Shown here: positions 1 through 6,831 of the stretch, one piece after another
How positions within the stretch are numbered: position 1 is the first letter of the stretch
How the letters are laid out: every line of letters begins with the position of its first letter
Origin: an uncultured Arcobacter sp.
GTDB taxonomy: Bacteria > Campylobacterota > Campylobacteria > Campylobacterales > Arcobacteraceae
Length of the DNA stretch: 8,231 nucleotides
Direction of reading: 5' to 3'
NCBI GenBank assembly: GCA_913062735.1
Contig: CAJXWI010000092.1
Span: 1 to 8,231, forward strand
Position numbers and translations under genes: made by a program
The notes under the pieces: generated by a model
Seen by the model: only the letters and a program-made list of their open reading frames with translations
The model's database searches: none
What the model was told of the DNA's origin: nothing

Positions 1-150
1 TAAGGAACTTGGCTGTAAGTATTATCTTTCATATGCATAAAGATTTACGTATTCCTTTTCATCATATTTAATAGTAGTTTTTTAAATTAAGTCTAATTTT
101 ATTTTAGATAGCATGTTTCATCGAATAAGTAATAAATTTTAGGGAAACTT

Positions 151-483
151 ATGAGTAAAATTAAATTTATATCAAGAATCGTAGTTATTGTTTTTAGTTC
201 ATTCGTAAGTGGTATTATCATAACTATGTTAAATAAATTAATACTTAAGTTATTAGCATCAAATCCAAATAATGTAGATCTTCACCACTTATTGAATTCT
301 TTTTCATTACCAATTTTACCACTATACAGTATGATATTCTTTGGATTTTTATATTCAGGGTTTTATTTAAATAAAGAAAAAAATTTAAAAATAGCGAAAA
401 ATATGTTTAAGTTATACATCGCTTTTGGGATAATAACTTATTTAGGTTCATTTTACTTTACTAGTGAAATTATATCAAATTAA
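151..483 (+). CDS. Small three-TM membrane protein, unknown function
   Basis: I do not recognise this 110-aa protein. Three hydrophobic segments are visible, at about residues 7-29, 52-73 and 86-106, joined by short polar loops; a Lys/Asn-rich loop (about 74-85) lies between the second and third. The protein is almost entirely membrane-embedded and would sit in the inner membrane. No catalytic or metal-binding motif is apparent. The ATG is preceded by AGGGA at 141-145 with about 5 nt spacing, which supports this start. The next gene begins 13 nt after the stop, so the two are probably co-transcribed and may act together in the envelope (inference). It could be a small accessory or immunity-type membrane protein, but nothing in the sequence shows that. 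Confidence 0.75.
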   Translation: MSKIKFISRIVVIVFSSFVSGIIITMLNKLILKLLASNPNNVDLHHLLNSFSLPILPLYSMIFFGFLYSGFYLNKEKNLKIAKNMFKLYIAFGIITYLGSFYFTSEIISN

Positions 484-496
484 AAAAGGACGATAA

Positions 497-919
497 ATGA
501 TGAGACTAACAAAAAATAAATTATTAATTGTATTGTTTATAACTAACTTAAATGCCAGTGATAAAGTCATACCGATCCAAACATTAGAAAATATTGGAAA
601 AAGCATAATTTCACAAGCTTCATTTTATTCTACATGTGGAAATAAAAAGATAATCAAAACTATACCAAACGTTGCAAGGTATACTCAATTTAATGGAACA
701 AGATATATTGGATTGATTACTTCATTATTCCCAAATAAAAAATACCCTAATATTGAGAAGATTTGGTATAAAAATGGAACAAAAGGTATTGTAATAACTG
801 ATCCCACAGCATCAGATGATGCAATTACAATAGAATTTAACAAAAAGAATTGTAGTTTTGTAAAAAATCTTTTGGAGTACAAATTTAATTTGATGAGTAA
901 ATCAATATTTCAAAAATAA
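497..919 (+). CDS. Small exported protein with two cysteines, unknown function
   Basis: The 140-aa product starts with a classic short signal peptide: basic residues R3, K6 and K8, a hydrophobic core at 9-18, and a plausible signal peptidase I site after A20. The mature part of about 120 residues has two cysteines, C47 and C119, that could form a disulfide in the periplasm, and no other hydrophobic segment. A pilin-like C-terminal disulfide loop was considered, but the N-terminal methylation motif of type IV pilins is absent, so I do not assign a family. AAAGGA at 485-490 is 6 nt from the ATG at 497; a second in-frame ATG follows immediately at 500 and could equally be used. It lies 13 nt after the upstream membrane-protein gene, probably as a two-gene operon. 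A minus-strand reading over 685-882 is a shadow of this gene. Confidence 0.75.
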   Translation: MMRLTKNKLLIVLFITNLNASDKVIPIQTLENIGKSIISQASFYSTCGNKKIIKTIPNVARYTQFNGTRYIGLITSLFPNKKYPNIEKIWYKNGTKGIVITDPTASDDAITIEFNKKNCSFVKNLLEYKFNLMSKSIFQK

Positions 920-1030
920 TTATAGTTAAAGCATAAAAAAGGATATATTAGGACAAAAGACATTTTTAGACAGTGCCATGAATATAAGTACCTAGAACAT
1001 CCTTAAACAATCAGTTTGTGTTGATTACAT

Positions 1031-1051
1031 TGCCGGATTAGTAATTTGGCA
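1031..1051. promoter_or_regulatory. Imperfect 21-bp dyad, possible operator or stem-loop
   Basis: TGCC-gg-ATTA-g-TAAT-tt-GGCA is symmetric about G1041 except for two positions per arm. In RNA the mismatches become G-U pairs, giving a 9-bp stem with a 3-nt loop. No T-run follows, so it is not a standard terminator. It lies about 225 nt upstream of the gene at 1275. It could be a repressor site or an RNA structure; function is inference only. Confidence 0.4.
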
Positions 1052-1142
1052 TACATAGTATTTATACTCATAAAGTATGAACCTAACTTTATTTAATTAA
1101 CTATTGAAAATACTACTTTTCACGAATAATTAATTGGAACGG

Positions 1143-1152
1143 CAAGTATAAT
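1143..1152 (+). promoter_or_regulatory. -10-like box in shared CAAGTATAAT motif
   Basis: A perfect TATAAT at 1147-1152 lies inside CAAGTATAAT, a 10-mer repeated exactly at 3889-3898 before the cold-shock gene. A TTG precedes it at 1134-1136, but there is no -35 box at the usual 16-18 nt distance. It is 122 nt upstream of the ATG at 1275. TATAAT is common by chance in such AT-rich DNA, so the case rests on the shared flanking CAAG. Confidence 0.3.
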
Positions 1153-1183
1153 AATTGTAATTTCAAGGATTTATTTTCTTTAT

Positions 1184-1204
1184 AATTAATAATTAATAAT
1201 TTAA
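1184..1204. repeat. Short AT-only 7-bp tandem repeat
   Basis: Two exact AATTAAT units (1184-1197) are followed by a degenerate third, AATTTAA. It forms part of an AT-only stretch about 70-90 nt upstream of the membrane-protein start. It may be low-complexity sequence, or an AT-rich element that aids promoter opening. Confidence 0.45.
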
Positions 1205-1274
1205 TTTTATATTTATATAATAAAAGTTATATTTAGATATTATAATTGAATATATAAAGTAAAGGGTACCCTAA

Positions 1275-3782
1275 ATGTTTCTATTTAAAAGCAAAAAATC
1301 AAATTTTTTAAATAACTCTTTAATATTTATTCAAATATTTTTATTTTGTTTTTATTTCTCATATCCATATATAAATATACTCTTTATCTATTTTCTTTTA
1401 ATAGAATTTACTGTAATAAATTCTATAGAGAAAAATTCTTCATATAAAAATAATGCAAGCTACTATATTAACTATTTATTTCCAAAATTTCTCGTACTTT
1501 TATTTATATATTTACAGTACTCAGTATATCAAGATATATTTCTCATTTCTATATTTCAAATATTACTATTTTGTTTTGATAAAGAGATGCTAATTGATAA
1601 TATAAAAAGATTTAAAGAATCGTTTCCTGATAAACTAGCAGCTTTTTGGTTTAAATTTTACTTGTTTAAACATACGGGAGATACTTCTAAATTTGTATTA
1701 ATTAAAAATAGTCTGATAATTATTTTTATTTTCTTACTAGCTAATCAAACTAGTCCTTTTTTACAGTCATTGCTTATTGGGAACCTTGAAACATTGAAAA
1801 GCTTATTTGTTAGTGTAGGAAGTGGATTTATTAGCGCAACAGCGATAGTATTTACATTGATTATATTTGTATTACAAATAAATGTTGAGCGATTACCATA
1901 TGGTCTATTTAAACAGTTGAGTAGTGACAAGAAAATTTTATTACCTTTTATATTTGCATTAAGTTTTTCTATTCTGATTACTTCATTATCTTTATTTATT
2001 GAAAAAGATTTTGAATCTTCTTATTTTTTATTCTTTTTAATTTTGACAATTTCTATAATATATTTGTTTTTATATTCTTTCAAGAGAGCATTATTACTTA
2101 TTAACCCTATACAGCAATTAAATATGATGGTCGATAGTTCAAGCGAAGATTTAAATTATGCAATTAAGTTATTCAATAGAACAATTTCAGCTTCTCAAAA
2201 AATAGCGTTATTAGAAGAACAAAATCTTTGGCCAAATCATGACATAGCTAAATGGCATTTTTTTGATAAAAATAAAAATTGGAGACTAAAATCTGAAAAA
2301 GCGATTGATTATTCAGTTTCATTCGTGATATCTAATGCTCAAAAAAATGATTATGAAATTACTTCCGCAGCTTTAAATGCAATAGTTTTAATTAATAGTG
2401 CTTATATAAAAGCAAAAGGAAATACATTTTTTCAGAATTCAATAATAACAAATCCAAAATATCATGATAATTTTTTGATGTACACATTGGAACATCTAAG
2501 AAAACTATTAATTATGGCTATTAACAAGCCGGATGAACAATATATAGAACAAATTTTAAATACATATGTTAAATTAACTGAAATTTACACCCAAATAGAT
2601 TATCCCGGATATGAAAATCACAGTAAGGAACATGCAGCATTAGTTGTAGGGTATTTTATTAGTGGAGTAGAATTAATTTTTCCTAAACAGATGATTGATG
2701 TATTAATGGAAAGCTCAATATATTCGGGAAATATCACTAAGATTCTATTGAAAGAAGGAGATACTTTTCATGCAAAAAATACAATAAGTTTATTGGAAAA
2801 GCTATCTACTTTTGGAGCAATAAGTACAAAAACTGGACCAGTGACTCAAATAGCAATGGAGCAGTTATCAGATATATTGTTTAATTCATTAATTAATAGA
2901 GAGTTAAATGATAATTATTTTTTTAAAGATATTAACAAAGCCATTTTCAATACCACAAAGGTATTCCTATTAGCACCAGACAATCAACTACGAAATATGC
3001 AAACATATTTAGATCCAATATACTCAAGTTTTGATCAGAATTCTTTTCTATTCAAATTAAATCTTCTAGTAAATCAATTGTTAATTGAAAATATTTCTGA
3101 AGGAAGCGTTATAATCAATAATTTGGAGCAATGGTCTGAAGAAATATCACAAGATATAAAAGACATTCTTTTATTAGCAGTAGAAAGCAACTCATTTTTT
3201 ACTAGTTTTATAGTTGAATGGATAAATACAATATCAGAATGTCTATTGGTAGCAGTAAATTCTCCTCATTCAAGTGCTACAGACAAAAGAAAGCTTGAAG
3301 ATAACGCAATGAAAATTTTTGCTAAACTAACATTTATTCCTTATAAAAAAGAAAGTATAAGCTTTGTTGAAACTTTTCAGATTACAAATAAATATTTTGA
3401 AATCATACGCAAGGGAAGTATTAGAAACTGTAATAAGTTTATGTTATATGTTCAAGATAATTATATTTACTGGGCATTTGGAACTAGTCATTTAATTACT
3501 GGTTGGGATACATTTAAAATGTCTATACTTGGACTATGTATATTAGCCATTGAACTAAATGAATTGTCACCTACTTTGTTAAAATCCATTATAAAAAAAC
3601 ATCTAATTCGATATTCATCAAATTTCAATCAAAAGTCAAGAGAGAATTTATGTAATCAACTTCAAAATATAGATTTGTATGATAGGTATACCTCCCCTGA
3701 AATTTGTCAATATATTAACAATAATAATAGGGAGAAAATAGAAGAATTATTGGGTTGCATAATTGATATTATAAATGATTGA
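1275..3782 (+). CDS. Large membrane protein with C-terminal helical soluble domain (DUF2254-like N-terminus?)
   Basis: The 835-aa product has about seven or eight hydrophobic segments in its first third, near residues 12-29, 32-50, 69-84, 86-101, 141-157, 176-201, 220-242 and 249-269. From about 280 to 835 it is polar, rich in predicted helix, with no membrane segment, signal peptide or recognisable catalytic motif. The block at about 178-240 (GSGFISATAIVFTLIIFVLQ, then a basic loop and another TM) faintly resembles the DUF2254 membrane-protein family; this is pattern memory, not an alignment. AAAGGG at 1261-1266 is 8 nt before the ATG. It stands alone between a 355-nt and a 143-nt gap, followed by the cold-shock gene. 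In known multi-gene defence systems such proteins can be membrane effectors or anchors, but that role here is inference. It could instead be an unrelated transporter-like or sensor protein. Confidence 0.8.
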   Translation: MFLFKSKKSNFLNNSLIFIQIFLFCFYFSYPYINILFIYFLLIEFTVINSIEKNSSYKNNASYYINYLFPKFLVLLFIYLQYSVYQDIFLISIFQILLFCFDKEMLIDNIKRFKESFPDKLAAFWFKFYLFKHTGDTSKFVLIKNSLIIIFIFLLANQTSPFLQSLLIGNLETLKSLFVSVGSGFISATAIVFTLIIFVLQINVERLPYGLFKQLSSDKKILLPFIFALSFSILITSLSLFIEKDFESSYFLFFLILTISIIYLFLYSFKRALLLINPIQQLNMMVDSSSEDLNYAIKLFNRTISASQKIALLEEQNLWPNHDIAKWHFFDKNKNWRLKSEKAIDYSVSFVISNAQKNDYEITSAALNAIVLINSAYIKAKGNTFFQNSIITNPKYHDNFLMYTLEHLRKLLIMAINKPDEQYIEQILNTYVKLTEIYTQIDYPGYENHSKEHAALVVGYFISGVELIFPKQMIDVLMESSIYSGNITKILLKEGDTFHAKNTISLLEKLSTFGAISTKTGPVTQIAMEQLSDILFNSLINRELNDNYFFKDINKAIFNTTKVFLLAPDNQLRNMQTYLDPIYSSFDQNSFLFKLNLLVNQLLIENISEGSVIINNLEQWSEEISQDIKDILLLAVESNSFFTSFIVEWINTISECLLVAVNSPHSSATDKRKLEDNAMKIFAKLTFIPYKKESISFVETFQITNKYFEIIRKGSIRNCNKFMLYVQDNYIYWAFGTSHLITGWDTFKMSILGLCILAIELNELSPTLLKSIIKKHLIRYSSNFNQKSRENLCNQLQNIDLYDRYTSPEICQYINNNNREKIEELLGCIIDIIND

Positions 3783-3784
3783 TT

Positions 3785-3814
3785 AAAGCTTAGACTAAGA
3801 GTTTACTTTTTTTT
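3785..3814 (+). terminator. Weak intrinsic terminator candidate
   Basis: Just after the TGA at 3780-3782, CTTAG-a-CTAAG (3789-3799) is flanked by AAA and TTT that can extend the stem with bulges, and a run of eight T follows at 3807-3814. The stem is AT-rich and the loop must open to be sterically possible, so it is weak. A competing small hairpin pairs TTTAC (3802-3806) with GTAAA (3815-3819). If real, it would separate transcription of the membrane-protein gene from the next gene. Confidence 0.3.
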
Positions 3815-3831
3815 GTAAAAAATAAAAATAG

Positions 3832-3856
3832 ATTCTCTAAATATATACAAGAGAAT
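3832..3856. promoter_or_regulatory. Inverted repeat ATTCTCT-N11-AGAGAAT
   Basis: Perfect 7-bp arms at 3832-3838 and 3850-3856 are separated by 11 nt, about one helical turn plus the arm, a geometry suited to a dimeric DNA-binding protein. No T-run follows, so it is not a terminator. A related TTCTC...AGAGAA pair occurs at 6683-6704 before the next gene. It is 69 nt upstream of the chosen ATG at 3926. Confidence 0.4.
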
Positions 3857-3888
3857 GGGAAATAGTACATTTTCTGTATATTGAGAGA

Positions 3889-3898
3889 CAAGTATAAT
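3889..3898 (+). promoter_or_regulatory. -10-like box before the cold-shock gene
   Basis: CAAGTATAAT, identical to 1143-1152, contains a perfect TATAAT at 3893-3898. Transcription would begin near 3905, leaving a leader of about 20 nt that still includes the GAGG ribosome site at 3911-3914. That placement supports the ATG at 3926 over the upstream TTG at 3881. No good -35 match is seen at standard spacing. Confidence 0.35.
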
Positions 3899-3925
3899 TT
3901 TATTAAATATGAGGTACATATAGAA

Positions 3926-6643
3926 ATGAATAAACAAACAAAAGCATCCAAGAAAAAAACACTTGGTGTACTAAAGTGGTATTCTAAAGAAAAGGGTTAT
4001 GGAGTTATTCAAGAAGTGAATAGCCATAAAGAAGTATTTTTACATTGCACCAATTGGGTAGATAATCAACCTATTGTAAACAATCAATCTAGAGTTCTGA
4101 TTCTAGAAATATCAAATGATCGTAATAGAGATACTGCAAAAGAATGTAGATATTTTGATTATAGCTATGAAGACTATCTTAAATTATACGAGTTAATAAT
4201 AAGTTATGATAAATATTTATATATCAAAGATGACTTTCAAAGAGAAATTAAAATAATTGATTTATTTGATAAGGAAAATCTAAAAATCAATAACTTTTTG
4301 AAAATACTAGAAAATACATTTAACAATCTATCAGACCATGATTTTTTTAATGAAATTAATGATCATATTGACTTGTTTAGTCATGATTTAGTTAATGAAG
4401 TTTTTTTACATAAAGAATCTTTAAAAAGATTTAAAGATTCTCTCGATAGTGACTTTAAAAGAAATTTAATAAAAAAAGATTATATAAATATAAATGAGAT
4501 AGATTTAAATTTTATATTGAGCGCTTTTGAATTTAATATGAATTTAATTAATAAAATCAAGAATCATCCTAGTTTTTTATCCGATATCATTAGAATTATA
4601 GATCAGTCAACGAATAAAGCTATAGTATGTGACTTAATATTTATTGCCATTCAAAATAATATTCAAGAAATCACTCCATATATAGATAATTATATTATAT
4701 CAATTGATGAAGATTTTTTTATTAAGGAAATGCACCTTTTATCAAAAAAACTTGAAGTCAGCAGCATAGAATATAATTTACAATTTAAAATACATCAATA
4801 TCTTGAACAAAAAAACAATAACTTATTAATATTAACAGCCTTTAACCAATTATTAATAGAGCTTAGTGATGCGGAAATAGCTGAAAAATATATTGATTGT
4901 ATTGATACAGAATTATTTTTTAAACTCGAAATGAGAGTAAGTAATATAAATACTTTATTATCATCAGTTTTAGATAAAAATAAAAATCAAGAACTTTTAC
5001 ATTATATTATTAGTAAGTTTGAAGATTATGAAATTAATAATTATCAAGATTTTTTAAGTTTTGGAATCAAACGATTAATTGAATTAAATGAAGAAAATCA
5101 AGTTTTATATTTAAAAAAATTATTTCATCTTAAATACTTAAAGAAATTAAATTTTGAATTGAGCGACCTATCTATGTTTAATGACATTAGGGTATTAGAA
5201 TTGGCATACAAGAATAAAAACAATATAGATTTTTCAACATTTTTAATTATTGATTTGATTGCCAAATTTAGTGAGACTGATGGGTTTATGGCAACACATG
5301 GACTTATAAAGAGTGTATTGAATTTTATTCAATTTGATACAACTAAAAAGGTGAAAATTCATAAATATTTTGGTGAATGTAATGGATATGCTCGTGAAAT
5401 AATTTCTTCTAAGGATGAAATTATTTCAAAAGAATCATTTATATCTAACAAAGGAAGTGAGAATTATTACTTTAAGATATCATTTTCATATCAGCAGTCC
5501 ATTGTTGATGATATAAAAAAAATTTCAGGTAGAAAATATAATCAAGAGGGGAAGTATTGGGGTATACCTTTGAGATCTGAAAACGAAGTAATAGAATTTG
5601 GTAAAAAGCATGGATTTATAATTAAATTAAATGAAGGCAATTATTTTAGTGACAATGCACATATAGTGGAAGTCAAAAAGAATCCATATGAAAAACCAAT
5701 AGGGTATACATTTTGTAGTGGGCAAGAGGCCCAAAAATTATCATTCTCAGGCAAAAAATTCTGGTGGTGTAACCAAAGCCAGTGTTTTCAAAATAATATT
5801 GAAAAAAATGAGAATTGGAAGGAATACAAACTTTTTGATTTCATGAAAATATTAAATTTAAATCTTTTAGAGAAAACTTCGAATGGAATGAATAATGAGA
5901 TTGGATTGTATACTAGATTTATAACTTTAATTAATAGATTTAATCGTTTACTCGAAAGATTGTATTGTACTGAATGTGGAAATATTCTATACCCTTTGGA
6001 AAATTCAAACTTTCATGCAAATGCTGTTACTAAGTTTGTTTGTAAAAACACAAACTGTTCTTGTAAAAATAGAGTGATTTATTTAAACCATTGTCTTAAT
6101 GGTCAATGTAATGCAATTATAGACAGCAGAGTTTCTCAAAAATGTAGCAATGGGTTATACATCTGTGAAGATTGTGGGAGTTGTTGCGCTCATGGAAGTT
6201 TTGAAAGAAGACTAAAAAATTTAAATATAACCGGTGGAATTGAATACGATAGACTTCATGTAGTAGTTGCAAATAAGTTAGGTCACCTCGAAAGAGCTGA
6301 ATATTTCTGTTACAAATGTGGACAAATAACTACAGAGTATTCAAATAGCCTTTATAGGTGTAATGAATGTGATGTTGAGTATGATTTATCAAAATATAGC
6401 CGTATTCATACAAAGCAAATACATAAAGCTTTAAGATCACATAGCTATCCGAAAAAACCTGATTTGATAGTCCCTCAACTTAAAAAAATGTTGATGGATG
6501 AAAAAGCCTTACTTGAGTCAAAGGGGAGAAGTAGACAGTACATATTTGGAAGACTATTCAATAAAGAGATTAAGATTAGTGGTATATTAATAAGCTTAAA
6601 AAAACTTGGAAATAAACAATTAACTAATGAAGTTTTCCAGTAA
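3926..6643 (+). CDS. Cold-shock-domain protein with HARP-like module and cysteine-rich zinc-ribbon C-terminus
   Basis: The protein is 905 aa from this ATG. Residues 12-78 form a cold-shock (OB-fold) domain: LGVLKWY, then the RNP1-like KGYGVI (23-28) and RNP2-like VFLH (37-40), typical of single-stranded nucleic-acid binding. Residues 80-500 are helix-rich with no recognised domain. Residues 514-564 resemble the HARP domain of SMARCAL1-type annealing helicases (FKISFSY, GRKYN, KYWGIPL), but no helicase motifs are present. Then come C597, C615 and C620 around an FWWC motif, and a cysteine-rich region: C681/C684, C706/C711/C713, C723/C728, C740, C747/C750/C753/C754, C795/C798 and C812/C815, which reads as several zinc-binding units. 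The last 80 residues are basic and helical. An in-frame TTG at 3881 would add 15 residues but lacks a ribosome site, whereas GAGG at 3911-3914 serves the ATG. The likely role is nucleic-acid recognition in the cytoplasm; no catalytic residues are identifiable. Confidence 0.85.
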   Translation: MNKQTKASKKKTLGVLKWYSKEKGYGVIQEVNSHKEVFLHCTNWVDNQPIVNNQSRVLILEISNDRNRDTAKECRYFDYSYEDYLKLYELIISYDKYLYIKDDFQREIKIIDLFDKENLKINNFLKILENTFNNLSDHDFFNEINDHIDLFSHDLVNEVFLHKESLKRFKDSLDSDFKRNLIKKDYININEIDLNFILSAFEFNMNLINKIKNHPSFLSDIIRIIDQSTNKAIVCDLIFIAIQNNIQEITPYIDNYIISIDEDFFIKEMHLLSKKLEVSSIEYNLQFKIHQYLEQKNNNLLILTAFNQLLIELSDAEIAEKYIDCIDTELFFKLEMRVSNINTLLSSVLDKNKNQELLHYIISKFEDYEINNYQDFLSFGIKRLIELNEENQVLYLKKLFHLKYLKKLNFELSDLSMFNDIRVLELAYKNKNNIDFSTFLIIDLIAKFSETDGFMATHGLIKSVLNFIQFDTTKKVKIHKYFGECNGYAREIISSKDEIISKESFISNKGSENYYFKISFSYQQSIVDDIKKISGRKYNQEGKYWGIPLRSENEVIEFGKKHGFIIKLNEGNYFSDNAHIVEVKKNPYEKPIGYTFCSGQEAQKLSFSGKKFWWCNQSQCFQNNIEKNENWKEYKLFDFMKILNLNLLEKTSNGMNNEIGLYTRFITLINRFNRLLERLYCTECGNILYPLENSNFHANAVTKFVCKNTNCSCKNRVIYLNHCLNGQCNAIIDSRVSQKCSNGLYICEDCGSCCAHGSFERRLKNLNITGGIEYDRLHVVVANKLGHLERAEYFCYKCGQITTEYSNSLYRCNECDVEYDLSKYSRIHTKQIHKALRSHSYPKKPDLIVPQLKKMLMDEKALLESKGRSRQYIFGRLFNKEIKISGILISLKKLGNKQLTNEVFQ

Positions 6644-6682
6644 TATATTTGAGCATTAAAAATACTGTGTAATATAAAAAGG

Positions 6683-6704
6683 TTCTCGTTGAGTTGCTAG
6701 AGAA
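6683..6704. promoter_or_regulatory. Inverted repeat TTCTC-N11-GAGAA
   Basis: TTCTC at 6683-6687 pairs with GAGAA at 6700-6704. The outer arms TTCTC[T/G] and AGAGAA, and the 10-11 nt spacing, resemble the 3832-3856 repeat upstream of the previous gene. The stem is short and no T-run follows. A shared regulator site is possible, but five base pairs in AT-rich DNA can be chance. Confidence 0.3.
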
Positions 6705-6775
6705 AGAAGATAATTTTAAATATTCAGCAATACAAATCCAATTTCATAGGCTAATGTGACATTTTTACGACATTG

Positions 6776-6795
6776 TTAAGATATACTAATCTTAA
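6776..6795. promoter_or_regulatory. 7-bp dyad overlapping a -10-like box
   Basis: TTAAGAT (6776-6782) and ATCTTAA (6789-6795) are perfect inverted arms with a 6-nt spacer. A TATACT at 6782-6787 (five of six to consensus) lies within the dyad. GTGACA at 6756-6761 resembles a -35 box (five of six), but the 20-nt spacing is longer than usual. A dyad over a -10 box is a common repressor-site layout. The AGGAGA ribosome site follows at 6799-6804. Confidence 0.4.
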
Positions 6796-6809
6796 TATAG
6801 GAGAATTTA

Positions 6810-6830
6810 ATGGAAGAAAAAAAGGATTAA
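6810..6830 (+). CDS. Six-codon leader ORF, or true start of the next gene after a frameshift
   Basis: ATG at 6810 follows a strong Shine-Dalgarno site (AGGAGA, 6799-6804, 5 nt spacing) and encodes MEEKKD before TAA at 6828-6830. The stop is one base before the TTG at 6832 of the following large ORF. The mini-ORF contains an A7 run (6817-6823). Removing one A would put this ATG in frame with the large ORF, giving MEEKRINLKKN and onward. So this is either a leader peptide coupling translation to the TTG start, or the authentic start separated by slippage, an indel or a sequencing error in the A7 run. The strong ribosome site favours real initiation here. Confidence 0.5.
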   Translation: MEEKKD

Positions 6831-6831
6831 T

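Larger units (their letters stand above)
920..1274 (+). other. Gene-free AT-rich intergenic region
   Basis: About 355 nt hold no credible ORF on either strand. The first half is of mixed composition and contains a 21-bp imperfect dyad (1031-1051). The second half is nearly pure A/T, with a 7-bp tandem repeat and several TATAAT matches. No clear G+C-rich hairpin with a T-run follows the upstream gene. The region most likely carries the promoter and control sites of the large membrane-protein gene at 1275. A small non-coding RNA cannot be excluded, but nothing specific shows one. Confidence 0.6.
6644..6809 (+). other. Intergenic leader of the ATPase gene
   Basis: This 166-nt gap has no obvious terminator for the cold-shock gene, so read-through into the next gene is possible. 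It also carries several candidate control elements: an imperfect inverted repeat (6683-6704), a direct repeat of GACATT at 6758-6763 and 6769-6774 (11 nt apart, one helical turn), and a dyad around a TATACT box. Together these suggest that the downstream gene has its own regulated promoter, which is inference. Confidence 0.45.

Noticed and set aside
685..882. Minus-strand 65-codon ORF
   Set aside because: Lies wholly inside the exported-protein gene on the opposite strand, with no supporting ribosome site or family resemblance; a shadow frame.
497..919. Type IV pilin-like assignment for the two-cysteine exported protein
   Set aside because: There is no prepilin cleavage or methylation motif, and the signal peptide is of ordinary type; two cysteines alone are not enough.
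1745..1930. Minus-strand 61-codon ORF
   Set aside because: Antisense to the membrane-protein gene over a hydrophobic stretch; a shadow frame.
3802..3819. TTTAC-T8-GTAAA hairpin as a terminator
   Set aside because: Its T-run is in the loop rather than after the stem and the stem is only 5 bp of mostly A/T; it was considered only as competing with the weak candidate at 3785-3814.
3881..3925. TTG at 3881 as the start of the cold-shock protein
   Set aside because: It lacks a Shine-Dalgarno site and precedes the -10-like box at 3893. The ATG at 3926 has GAGG upstream and places the cold-shock domain close to the N-terminus.
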